NCBI GenBank assembly: GCA_942491485.1
Contig: CALOAX010000002.1
Location: 900,310 to 964,309, forward strand
From: Desulfoluna sp942491485
Lineage (GTDB): Bacteria > Desulfobacterota > Desulfobacteria > Desulfobacterales > Desulfolunaceae
DNA: 64,000 bases
Direction of reading: 5' to 3'
Made by a program: the position numbers and the translations under genes. Below are positions 18,200 through 26,516 of the stretch, in pieces (the first letter of the stretch is position 1; every line of letters starts with the position of its first letter). Under the pieces are notes generated by a model. The model made no database searches. It was not told the DNA's origin and saw nothing but the letters and a program-made list of their open reading frames with translations.

Positions 18200-18757
18200 A
18201 CGCTATCTTTTCCATATCGTGTTTGTAACTCTTCAGCTCGAAAAAGCAGCCTCCGGCTGCAAGGTGTGCCACATTGAATGCAGGTAGCGTTTGCATTACT
18301 ATGCGGTAGAAGGAGGGTTGTCTATTGGACCTTGGGCCAACATGATCTCACCTTGAATTGTCTGACAGGAAACTAAGCGACTGAAAAATTAGACAAAAAA
18401 TTAGACAAAAAAATATACCATTTTTCAAGATCCTTCGCAACATTCCCGCCGGTGGCCAACCTGATTCGTGACAAAGCAAAGACCAGGGGGCAGGCGAAAT
18501 AAAAGGGGTGTGATTGGCCTTCCTCGCAAAAGAAGGGGACGTATTGTGCCTGTCCATTGGTTCTCTCCTTCATTCTCTTTTCACGGCGAATGAGCCCCCT
18601 GCTACCCCATCAACGATTGAAGCGTGACAAGCTCCCCCGCCATTGGAACCCGCTTCATCGGCACGCCAGTGACAGAACGCGGCGAACCGCCAGGGAAACC
18701 GACATTGGACTAAGGTCCAATAGATAAAAGCTCCATGGTGATATAAAAAAATGAAGA
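18200..18757. other. Intergenic region with repeat and element debris
   Basis: 18247-18290 is a degenerate module A repeat (GCCTCCGGCTGCAAGGTGTG). TTGGAC-TAA-GGTCCAA near 18703 is a short palindrome, and part of it (CTATTGGACCTTGG) recurs near 18331. A phrase like GGGGACGTATTGTGCCTGTCC near 18540 resembles the motifs that flank the RAYT near 42.5 kb. No gene was found. Confidence 0.5.
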
Positions 18758-19130
18758 ATGTTTCTCTACTCCAAAGGGACTGAATTTCCTAAAGGGCAGC
18801 TGGAGGCTTTCAGGAAACGGTTCTGCAACCTGTCGCAGAACGTAAAGGGCATCAAGGAGGCCTTTTTCCGGTTCTATAACCGGAAGAAGAAACGTCGGGG
18901 CTCACTCTGGGGGAAGCGATTTAAATACGTGATTGTTGGAAAGGGGAAGGCCGTCATCAACTGCCTTGCGTATTATAGATTGATACACCATGAAGGCGGG
19001 GGTTGTGAAGCGGCCGGTGGACTACCGCTGACGTGCCCTGGGACACCATGTGCAGACTGGAATATGAACGGCTTTCTCTCACTTGACTTCGGCTTGGCGG
19101 AGTATGGAATGGTGTGCACTGAGGTTTTTT
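18758..19130 (+). pseudogene. Fragment of a REP-associated tyrosine transposase
   Basis: The translated segment GTEFPKGQLEAFRKRF, then IKEAFFRFYNRKKKRRGSLW, GKRFKYVIV and INCLAYYRL matches the central part of the intact RAYT at 42.7-43.7 kb (EFPEGRLGDYRERF, INCLAYIDL). After that the frame is disturbed and returns briefly as NGFLSLDFGLAEYGM, equal to DGFLSLDLGLSDFGL in the intact copy. The N-terminal HUH motif is absent, so it cannot transpose itself. Confidence 0.85.
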
Positions 19131-19223
19131 TCGCCTGTGCCCTGGTTCCCTACCTGGTTTCATCTATTCCAGTTGTGCTGATGCAAAAGATGAGAGCGTA
19201 AAAAGAGGGCGGCAAAAGGAGGC

Positions 19224-19847
19224 TCACGATTCCGGAGAGATGTTGACCTTCCCCGCTAAACGGACAAGCTCCGCCACGGAGGATGCTCGGGTCTTGTGCA
19301 TGACGCGACTGCGATGGACTTTGATGGTTTTCTCGGTCGTTCCCAACGTGTGGGCAATTTCTTTGTTGAGCTTACCGATGATCACCCAGGATAAGACCTC
19401 CTTTTCGCGGGGCGTCAACGTTTCGATTAACGCGTTGATCTCTTTCTTTTCTCGCTTCACCCGGGCATCGTGGATATTGCGCTCCAGGGCGTTATGGATG
19501 GCGCAACGCAGGTCCTCGGCTTCAAGGGGTTTGGGCAGGAAATCCACGGCCCCGTTTTTCATGGCCTTGACGCTCATCGGTATGTCACCGTGGCCAGTCA
19601 TGAAAACAACGGAAAGAATCGATTCTCTTTCGATCAGGACCTCTTGAAGGAGAAGCCCATCCATATCTGGAAGCCCCACGTCCAACAGAAGACACCCGGG
19701 GGACCGGATGGTGGTCTGGGCCAAAAAAGAGGTCGCCGAATCAAAAACGGCGGTTTCAAAGCCAAAGGAACCGATCAACCTCTGCACACTTTTCCTGAAT
19801 GACGCATCATCTTCAACAATATAAACGATCCCTGCCGATGGACTCAT
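19224..19847 (-). CDS. FixJ/NarL-family response regulator (REC-LuxR HTH)
   Basis: A 207-residue two-component regulator. The receiver carries the acidic pocket VEDD, phosphoacceptor Asp in LLLDVGLPDMDG, Thr in FMTGHGD and Lys in FLPKPLE, all intact. The C-terminal LuxR-type helix-turn-helix reads LTPREKEVLSWVIIGKLNKE and GTTEKTIKVHRSRVMHK, the FixJ pattern. The ATG at 19847 follows GGGAGAG and overlaps, as AAATGAG, the ancestral stop of a histidine kinase gene. That kinase is now a decayed remnant, so this regulator is either an orphan or served by another kinase. Target genes are unknown. Confidence 0.92.
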   Translation of the reverse strand: MSPSAGIVYIVEDDASFRKSVQRLIGSFGFETAVFDSATSFLAQTTIRSPGCLLLDVGLPDMDGLLLQEVLIERESILSVVFMTGHGDIPMSVKAMKNGAVDFLPKPLEAEDLRCAIHNALERNIHDARVKREKKEINALIETLTPREKEVLSWVIIGKLNKEIAHTLGTTEKTIKVHRSRVMHKTRASSVAELVRLAGKVNISPES

Positions 19848-20075
19848 TTGCTCTCTCCCGGATGTGCCTTCAATGCAAATCAAAAGGTTTCGCCTGTGCC
19901 CCTTTGCAGCCAGAGCCGACCACCATGGTCCTGGACCATCGTCCGGCAGATACGAAGCCCGACCCCTGTCAGGAGCCACAATGCGTTATTCCGCCCGGAG
20001 CTTCCCACCGCGTTCAAGGACACGGCGGACAGCCTGCCGGAACACCTCGAAGTCTTCTGGAGCCACTTTTTTAAG
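19845..20075 (-). pseudogene. Internally deleted FixL-like histidine kinase
   Basis: Two pieces of a kinase remain upstream of the regulator. A PAS segment reads APEDFEVFRQAVRRVLERGG and then KLRAE, followed by a TAA. In another frame comes the ATPase G2 box GVGLRICRTMVQDHGGRLWL followed by QRGTGETF, a TGA, and FALKAHPGESK with its normal stop overlapping the regulator ATG. The deletion joins the PAS domain directly to the end of the ATPase; the TGA lies where an Arg codon CGA would be expected. Confidence 0.75.
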
Positions 20076-20340
20076 AAAACGTTGAAAACGTGTATTGTGC
20101 CAAAACAATTATACAAGTTATACCTGTTAAAACACCAATCACAATGACACATTATGACGTATAAAGAAAGGGATCTGAGCATAACTGCTGAACAGGACAT
20201 AACAAGAACAACACGTTAAAATCATTGAACAAAGCAGCCCCCCCTCTATTCAATTTGTGCTATACTATATCCATAAAAACAGATAGTTATTATACAGCTG
20301 TAGCACTCATCCGCTTACAGTCAGAACGAAAACAGGTCCC
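20076..20340. other. AT-rich intergenic stretch
   Basis: No gene motif was recognised. The composition is AT-rich and the short frames on either strand carry no family signature. Confidence 0.4.
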
Positions 20341-20620
20341 CGGTTCTTTGTCTAACACTATCCATGATCCGCCACATTTGAATGATCATTGGGTAGGCCT
20401 TGGTGTAGCACAACCCTGCAGAATGGGTAAAGGTGATGCCGTGCCGGAAGAGAATGTCGAGAGGCGGATGTTTCGGTCAACAATCTCGGTGAAGGTTAAC
20501 CGACCCATGATGGGCACGCTACGTGACCGCCATAATTCCACCGGTGTTGATACCATGGGTGCCAGCTCTGGGTAGGAAAGATCGCAGAAACCTATGGCTA
20601 TGACCAAGAGGTAAGCGCTG
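20341..20620 (-). pseudogene. Possible transposase N-terminal remnant
   Basis: The minus-strand peptide VPIMGRLTFTEIVDRNIR resembles the N-terminal domain of IS1634-type transposases (alternating hydrophobic pattern followed by an EIVDRNI-like element). No catalytic part remains, and the match is short. Confidence 0.35.
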
Positions 20621-20650
20621 CGGCACCCGCTTTCATGGTGTGTTTACCTA

Positions 20651-20869
20651 AGTGGCTTCGCCACCCTTGCCGCCGGAGGTGGCCAGGTTAAAGATGCCTC
20701 CGGCGGCCCTGCCGGGGGCCAAACTTTTGAAACGTTTGACAAACAGTATTTATCAAGTGATTTAAGAGTTACATTCACATCAAAGGCGGATGTGATTTGC
20801 CCCGAGGAACGAGGGGCAAAGCGCATCCGCAACCTGCTGTCAAGGTGGCACACCTTGCCGCCAGAGGCG
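20651..20869 (-). repeat. Dispersed repeat, partial copy followed by modules B and A (reverse)
   Basis: The 20651-20680 fragment has a GTGGCTTCGCCAC hairpin before CGCCGGAGG. The larger unit starts at 20694 with GCCTCCGGCGGCCCTGCCGG, the CAAACTTTT hairpin and GTTTGACAAACAG, and ends with GGATGTG...GCATCC-type arms, CAAGGTGGCACACCTTG and CCGCCAGAGGC. Confidence 0.85.
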
Positions 20870-20923
20870 CGCTTTTGCCCTGTTTTTTTTTCCCCTTAAC
20901 CTTCAACCCATGGCCCATTACCT

Positions 20924-22300
20924 ATGCCCATCCAAACCCTTCGAACCCATCTGACCGAAATCTTTGCTGCCGGCCTGGACCGGGTCAACCCCTACACCAT
21001 GATCACCCGAAGCGTCCGTCTTGAAGGAGAGGTCCTGAAGATAGACATGGGCGGGAAGACAACGGAAGAGAACCTGGCAACCTATGACCGAATCTTTCTT
21101 CTGGGGGCAGGTAAAGCTTCGGCCCGCATGGCCCTGGCCTTTGAAGAGATACTGGGGGAGAGGATTTCGAAGGGGCTGATCTGCGTCAAGTACGGGCACA
21201 CCGAAGCCCTTCGCCATGCCGAAGTCGTGGAATCCGACCACCCGGTTCCGGATGAAAACGGGGTAAGAGCAGCCCAAAGACTGGCGAAGCTGGCCGATGA
21301 AGCCGATGAAAAGACCCTTGTCATCACCTGTATCTCCGGGGGCGGGTCGGCCCTTGCCCCGTCGCCCCTCTGCGTGGAATCACCCAACGACACCGCCTGC
21401 ATCACCCTCGCCGACAAACAGGAGACCACACGCCTTCTCCTCGCCTCCGGAGCGGCCATCGAAGAGATCAACTGCGTGCGCAAACACATCTCAAACCTCA
21501 AAGGAGGACGCTTCTTAGCCAGACTCCACCCGGCCCGGAGCCTCACCTTCATTCTCTCGGATGTCATCGGAGACGACCTGGGAAGTATCGCCTCGGGCAT
21601 GACCCATTTCGACACCACCACCTTTGCCGACGCCCTGACCATTCTTCGGCGGCGCGGGGTGCTGGAGCGGGTTCCACAAAATGTACGGGATGCCCTGAAG
21701 CTCGGGTTTGAAGGAAAAATCCCCGAAACCGTCAAACCCGGTGACCCGACCCTTGACCTGACCACCAACCTGCTCATCGGCACCAACCGACAGGCCCTCC
21801 TTGCAGCCGCCGACAAAGCCCGGGACCTGGGCTACACCGTCTCTCCCATCACCGCCCGACTCTGCGGGGAAGCACGCCATGCGGCCAAAACCATCGCTGA
21901 CATCGCACGGGATACGGCCACATCGGACATGTTTACCCCAAAGCCTGCCTGTCTCATCTTCGGCGGAGAGACCGTGGTCACCCTCACCGGTACCGGCAAA
22001 GGGGGACGAAATCAGGAGATCGCCCTCGCCTTTCTGCACGACATGAAAGGCTGGGACGATGAAAAAATGAAGGTGGCCTTCCTCGCCGCCTCCACAGACG
22101 GCAACGACGGCCCCACCGATGCTGCAGGAGCCTTTGCCGACGCAGAGATCCTGCAGAAAGCCACCGCCTTCAACCTCTCCACCCAGGCCGCCCTTAACGC
22201 CAACGATGCCTACACATTTTTCGACACCCTGAACGCCCTCCATAAAACTGGCCCCACCAACACCAACGTCTGCGACCTGCAGATTGTGCTCATTACGTAA
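20924..22300 (+). CDS. Glycerate 2-kinase (MOFRL / DUF4147 family)
   Basis: A 458-residue class II glycerate kinase, which phosphorylates D-glycerate to 2-phosphoglycerate. The N-terminal domain includes IFLLGAGKASARMA and VVESDHPVPDENG, and the nucleotide loop ITCISGGGSALAP is followed by CVRKHISNLKGGRFL. The C-terminal MOFRL domain has LIFGGETVVTLTGTGKGGRN and FLAASTDGNDGPTDAAGA, all conserved. Length is normal. The start is the first good ATG after a repeat copy; the ribosome site is weak. A D-2-hydroxyacid dehydrogenase about 4 kb downstream could supply glycerate from hydroxypyruvate, though the two are not in one operon. Confidence 0.93.
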   Translation: MPIQTLRTHLTEIFAAGLDRVNPYTMITRSVRLEGEVLKIDMGGKTTEENLATYDRIFLLGAGKASARMALAFEEILGERISKGLICVKYGHTEALRHAEVVESDHPVPDENGVRAAQRLAKLADEADEKTLVITCISGGGSALAPSPLCVESPNDTACITLADKQETTRLLLASGAAIEEINCVRKHISNLKGGRFLARLHPARSLTFILSDVIGDDLGSIASGMTHFDTTTFADALTILRRRGVLERVPQNVRDALKLGFEGKIPETVKPGDPTLDLTTNLLIGTNRQALLAAADKARDLGYTVSPITARLCGEARHAAKTIADIARDTATSDMFTPKPACLIFGGETVVTLTGTGKGGRNQEIALAFLHDMKGWDDEKMKVAFLAASTDGNDGPTDAAGAFADAEILQKATAFNLSTQAALNANDAYTFFDTLNALHKTGPTNTNVCDLQIVLIT

Positions 22301-22306
22301 ACAAAA

Positions 22307-22347
22307 GCCTCCGGTGGCGAGGTGAGCCACCTCGAAAGCTGGTTGCC
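22307..22347 (+). repeat. Dispersed repeat, truncated module A
   Basis: GCCTCCGGTGGCGAGGTGAGCC then CACCTCGAAAGCTGGTTGC. The first hairpin here is GAGGTG/CACCTC rather than AAGGTG/CACCTT, a compensating change. It begins seven bases after the glycerate kinase stop. Confidence 0.8.
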
Positions 22348-22489
22348 TTTAGCCTCTCGCCTGCCTTACCTCCCCTGTTCCTTCTCCCGACACTCTCTGA
22401 TATAATTACCCAACTTGACGACAAGATACGCCTGCAAGGGCCAACCCTTCTTCACGGCCGAATCGTCCCAATGCAATCAGGTGGGGTGC

Positions 22490-23308
22490 ATGAAACGTAC
22501 AACCTTTCTTTTCTGCGCAGTGATATCGATCTTCCTGTCGGCACGGGGTGCATCCGCTGCCATAACGGAGGTCTTCGTATACTGCGATGACAACTACCCG
22601 CCCTACAGCTATGGCGTCGACGGCAAGGCCCGTGGTGTCTACTCGGCAATTTTAAATACGGCCTTTTCAAGAATGGAAGGGTACCGGGTCACCATCATCC
22701 CCATCCCCTGGAAAAGAGGGCTGCACTACATAAAGAGCGGTGAAGGCTTCGCCATTTTCCCACCCTATTACAGACCCGAACTACGCCCCTACATGTGGCC
22801 CTACTCAGCCCCCATCCTTCGCGAGGAGCTGGTGGTTTTTTGCCGGCAAGATGTCCTCGCCGTCACCCCGAGAAGTAAATGGCCCAACGACTTTTTCGGC
22901 CTGACCATTGGCCAGAATGCCGGTTTCCTCACTGGTGGAGCTGCCTTTGATAAGGCAGTCAAAAATGGTGACATCACCATGGCTGAGGCCATGAGCAACC
23001 GAATCAACATCCTGAAACTCGGCATCAAACGCCTGGACTGCTACATCAATGCCCGCCTCTCCATTGCCTGGGAGTTAAACAGACTAAAACGAGAGGGCCT
23101 CTACGACGAAGGAGGAAAGCATGCCCCCCTTAAAGAGGCCCTCGTCATCAGCTCCGAATGGGGCTACCTCGGCTTCACCCGCATGGATTTCGGCAGGTTC
23201 TACTTCAAAGAAGACTTCATCAGCAAGTTCAATGCCGCCATACGCGCCATGCATGCCAGCGGAGAGATCCAGACCATCATCGACCGGGTCATCGCATCGC
23301 CTGAGTGA
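22490..23308 (+). CDS. Periplasmic solute-binding protein (SBP_bac_3 family)
   Basis: A 272-residue protein with a signal peptide (TTFLFCAVISIFLSARGASA). The mature part starts ITEVFVYCDDNYPPYSYGVD, the usual first strand of amino-acid-type binding proteins, then GVYSAILNTAF, YRVTIIPIPWKRGL, a hinge segment, and a second lobe with LTIGQNAGFLTGG. No ABC transporter permease or ATPase gene adjoins, so it may work as an orphan receptor or with a distant transporter. The ATG at 22490 has AGGTGGGG upstream and directly precedes the signal peptide. Ligand unknown. Confidence 0.85.
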   Translation: MKRTTFLFCAVISIFLSARGASAAITEVFVYCDDNYPPYSYGVDGKARGVYSAILNTAFSRMEGYRVTIIPIPWKRGLHYIKSGEGFAIFPPYYRPELRPYMWPYSAPILREELVVFCRQDVLAVTPRSKWPNDFFGLTIGQNAGFLTGGAAFDKAVKNGDITMAEAMSNRINILKLGIKRLDCYINARLSIAWELNRLKREGLYDEGGKHAPLKEALVISSEWGYLGFTRMDFGRFYFKEDFISKFNAAIRAMHASGEIQTIIDRVIASPE

Positions 23309-23356
23309 TACGGCACAAAGAAAGTAAGAAAAACAGTAATCATTCAACTCAAAGTC

Positions 23357-23575
23357 GCCTCCGGCGGCCCTGCCGGGGGCCAAACTTTTGAAAAGTTTGA
23401 CAAACAGGCATTGAGTCCGATTTCGATTCATTCGAAGACCTTGGTTTGCCGACTGTACTCGGCTTTACGAGCAAGCATCCCCTTTTGCCGCTCAGCCCCG
23501 TTGGGGCTGAGCGGCAAAAGGGGATGCAACCGGAAAGTTTTCGGGGCTCATTTCAAAAAGCGACCAGCCGGAGGC
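23357..23575 (-). repeat. Dispersed repeat, modules B and C (reverse) with a 24-bp perfect hairpin
   Basis: GCCTCCGGCGGCCCTGCCGG and CAAACTTTT/AAAAGTTTG open the copy; CAAAAAGCGACC-AGCCGGAGGC closes it. At 23476-23526 lies a hairpin with perfect 24-bp arms (CATCCCCTTTTGCCGC...) and a 3-base loop GTT. Confidence 0.9.
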
Positions 23576-24256
23576 ATAGGCTGAATATTTGCAGAAAACA
23601 TACCTCCAAGTTCGCCAAAGGTTATTATTTATTCCGTCTTCCCTGGCTATCAGGCATGCGAGACCATATAAGCGGCATGACCCTTAAATGGAACTTCAGC
23701 AGTTGAAAGACCGAATGAGCAGGGCCCCATGCATGCATTCCGGCACCATTCGAGGTTGGCTTTTACCGGAATAACTCGATGATCGGAGCCTGCCCCCAAC
23801 GTTGAAAATGGTTCTCCCCTTCACCCAAACTGCATGGGCCTGTTCTCCCCCCACCTCTCACTTTGCTAAACCACCCTGCAGAAAATAAAACCCAACACCT
23901 CATAAAAGAGTAAATTTTTCTCCTTCCCTGCACTCAGCGGATCCCTGTCCCCTCCACACCCAGAAGAAGCCCACCCCTCTTTCGCCATTTAAAATCCGAT
24001 ACAAAACAACAACAACGCCCCACTTAAAACCATCTTTCCAACGTCACCACACAGAAGCAATGCACTCTTAAATAGTGACTTTTACTCATATCCCTGTACC
24101 TACCCGCCTACTTTTCCTACAATTTCGCAATACCAGGCCAGGTTTCGCTGAACCGCCTGCAACAAACAGCCCTCCCTTCAAGAACCCAAGGCTGGGCCTG
24201 CGGAAGGCCTCCGCCCACCTGGTCATCTTATTCACCTATTTAAGGAGCATTGTATT
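23576..24256. other. Long intergenic region without a recognised gene
   Basis: About 680 bases, AT-rich toward the right. No coding frame with a motif or good ribosome site was found until AAGGAG at 24242. It may hold the promoter of the following acetyltransferase gene. Confidence 0.45.
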
Positions 24257-24871
24257 GTGAAGAAAAAGAGTCAATCGACAAGTATTTTGATGGGCCGTGT
24301 GCCCGAGGAGTTAAAGGAAGCGTCCATCGACGTCTTCCTGGAGGGGTTTGGCCGAAAAGTCGACCACCTCATGCTCAAACCCAAAGACAGGGCCCAGGCA
24401 AAACGAGTCTACCTTGACGGTGCGGACTTCAGGTCCGCCTTGTACGCCGTCTCCGAAGGAAGTGTCCTGGGCATCCTGGGGTTTCAGTACCGACGCAATA
24501 AGTTCATCAACCTCAACCTCGACACGTTGAAAGATGAGTTCGGCCTTTTAGGTGGAACCCTAAGAAAACTAAGCGGCTCCGTCTTCAAAGACCTGCACCC
24601 CCTTAAAGGGGATGAACTCAGGGTGCAAGTGATCTCAGTGTCTGAAGAGGCCCGGGGCAAAGGTGTCGGGCATCAGCTCCTTGAGGCCCTCTTCGCCTAT
24701 GGAAGAGCCCGCCAATGCACCGGGGTCAGACTGGAGGTCGTCAACACCAACCCCCAGGCAAAAAAGCTGTACGAAACCATGGGATTCAAAACCTGCGGGT
24801 TTCTGCCCTACGGCCCCATCGCTTCAAAGGCTGGTTTCTCATCACAGTACCGCATGAAAAAAGCCCTGTGA
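24257..24871 (+). CDS. GNAT-family N-acetyltransferase
   Basis: A 204-residue protein. The acetyl-CoA loop is visible as VISVSEEARGKGVGHQLLEAL near residues 128-148, followed by RLEVVNTNPQAKKLYETMGF, the classical motif B and end of a GNAT fold. The start is a GTG preceded by AAGGAG nine bases upstream. It is followed after about 130 bases by another acyltransferase-fold gene in the same direction. The acceptor is unknown; GNAT enzymes modify small molecules or proteins. Confidence 0.88.
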   Translation: MKKKSQSTSILMGRVPEELKEASIDVFLEGFGRKVDHLMLKPKDRAQAKRVYLDGADFRSALYAVSEGSVLGILGFQYRRNKFINLNLDTLKDEFGLLGGTLRKLSGSVFKDLHPLKGDELRVQVISVSEEARGKGVGHQLLEALFAYGRARQCTGVRLEVVNTNPQAKKLYETMGFKTCGFLPYGPIASKAGFSSQYRMKKAL

Positions 24872-25002
24872 CTCGCAGGCAACCAATCCACATAAATCCC
24901 ACCATACCCAACCACAATGATGTGCCCGCCCTGACAACCGGAGGCATCAACCTCACAGGCGCGGATAACAACAAAAGAAACATGCAAAGGAATACGATTA
25001 CT

Positions 25003-26103
25003 ATGGAGAGTTACAAGAAATTCGGTTCATTCACCATGGCCTACTCCATCAAAGCAGATCCCCAGTTCTCCCAGTTCATTCACGAAACCGGCTCCATCGC
25101 CTACCAGGACGTCCACGGAGTTCGTATCTTCGTCGGCGAACCCTTCTGCCGGGCAGAGGATGCCGAGACACTTGTGGAGGCATTCATCGAGGAAACCCGT
25201 CGGCGTCGGCTGTCCATGGTGGGCATGCAGTGCAGCCTTAAGACGGCTCGCCTCTTCAACGCGTTCGGTTGCGATGCCACCCATATGGGCGTTGAAACCC
25301 TGATCCTGTCAGACTGGTCCATGAAAGGAAAAAACGTGGGGCGGCGTATCCGCAAAGCCCTGAAAAGCGGGCTGACCATTTCCGAGGCACGGTGGGACTC
25401 TGACAAGGCCCTTGCCGAGCAAGCTGAAAAAATTTCAGATTCATGGCGAAGCACCCGAAAGGCCAAAAAGGCCCTTGGCCTGCTGCTACGCGAACCCACC
25501 TTCAGGGACAACCCTGATGAACGGACCTTCTTCGCATGGCTCGACCATGAACTTGTGGGTTACGTCACCTTTGAGGCCATGTACGATAACCATGAGCGGA
25601 TGGGGTGGTACGCAAACATCAACAGACGAGACGACAGCCGCAACATCGCCATCTTTGATGCCATCGTCGCAACCGCCCTTGCAAGCTTCAAAATGGAGCC
25701 GGGATTCCAAACCCTCTCCCTGGGCATCGCCCCCCTTGCGGGCATGCAAAATGACCACGGCTTCTCCAATCGCATGGTGGAGCTGATCACCGACACAAGC
25801 TTCAAGTTTGGCAATGACGGCTACAACTACAAAGGAATCTTTCAGTCCAAGAAGGGGTACTGGCCCAAGTCCTTTGAGCAGAACCCGAACCAGGTCGAGG
25901 TGAAGGACACCTACTGCATTACCAGCGGCATCATGCCCGTAAATCCCGTGGCCAAGGCCTTTATGGGGGTCGGCATCCTTCCTGATGGCCTCATGCACAC
26001 CGCCCTGTTCGCCACAAAAATAACCGCCATGGGCATGTGGAAAGACTTTATGGAAAACAGCCGGTTCAGCCCCGCTCCCCTGTGGAGGGCACTGACCACA
26101 TAA
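25003..26103 (+). CDS. DUF2156-like acyltransferase-fold protein
   Basis: A 366-residue protein resembling the soluble catalytic half of phosphatidylglycerol lysyltransferases (DUF2156, a double GNAT fold). Visible elements are RRRRLSMVGMQC, GKNVGRRIRKALKSGLTISE, ERTFFAWLDHELVGYVTFEA, IFDAIVATALASFKMEPGFQ and LSLGIAPLAGM, matching the second GNAT half. The membrane part of full-length MprF is absent. The ATG at 25003 has AAGGA 11 bases upstream; an ATG at 24982 is an alternative. The substrate is unknown; transfer of an aminoacyl or acyl group to a lipid is a family-based inference. Confidence 0.75.
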   Translation: MESYKKFGSFTMAYSIKADPQFSQFIHETGSIAYQDVHGVRIFVGEPFCRAEDAETLVEAFIEETRRRRLSMVGMQCSLKTARLFNAFGCDATHMGVETLILSDWSMKGKNVGRRIRKALKSGLTISEARWDSDKALAEQAEKISDSWRSTRKAKKALGLLLREPTFRDNPDERTFFAWLDHELVGYVTFEAMYDNHERMGWYANINRRDDSRNIAIFDAIVATALASFKMEPGFQTLSLGIAPLAGMQNDHGFSNRMVELITDTSFKFGNDGYNYKGIFQSKKGYWPKSFEQNPNQVEVKDTYCITSGIMPVNPVAKAFMGVGILPDGLMHTALFATKITAMGMWKDFMENSRFSPAPLWRALTT

Positions 26104-26157
26104 ACCACGGTTCAACGGGCCCAAGAACCATTCCGGCCCGTTGACACCAAAACCAAC

Positions 26158-26199
26158 CCTGCCCGGGCCTTGGCTTGCAAGGTCCGGGCAGGAAAAAAA
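26158..26199 (+). terminator. Rho-independent terminator of the acyltransferase unit
   Basis: CCTGCCCGG-CCTTG and CAAGG-CCGGGCAGG arms form a long GC stem, followed by AAAAAAA. Another stem (CAACGGGC/CCCGTTG, 26113-26142) lies just before it. Confidence 0.65.
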
Positions 26200-26234
26200 C
26201 GAGGCCAAAGGCGAATGGCCAAGGGCTAAGGGCT

Positions 26235-26516
26235 AAAGGTCGTGGAGGCGCTACGCTTCGTTCAGTTTATACCGGGCGAAGGGCGCTGCGCTTTGGGGCA
26301 AGAAACGAAGGGCAAAGCACTGCGGCAACCAGCTTTCGCAATGCCATGTCCCGGTTTTCTGGTATGAACCCCGAAGGAGGCTCGTTCACCTCAGTCGTTG
26401 TCCTCGGGCGAAGCCCGTCAGCAAATGTGATCATCCCGAGGAACGAGGGATGGGAGCATTCGCAAACCGGATGCAACCTGGGGTGCAGGGGATCATCCCC
26501 TGCGCGCCGGAGGCAC
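26235..26516 (-). repeat. Dispersed repeat cluster with module D
   Basis: The right end reads GGATGCAACCTGGGGTGCAGG, then GATCATCCCC and GCGCGCCGGAGGC. The hairpin GCAGGGGAT/ATCCCCTGC takes the place of the AAGGTG hairpin. The core CCCGAGGAACGAGGG is kept. CGGGCGAAGCCCG near 26405 also occurs near 30.3 kb. The end of this copy codes the last residues of the neighbouring dehydrogenase. Confidence 0.75.

Noticed and set aside
23576..24256. A hidden RNA gene or riboswitch in the long gap before the GNAT gene
   Set aside because: No tRNA-like fold, terminator or known riboswitch motif could be recognised by eye.
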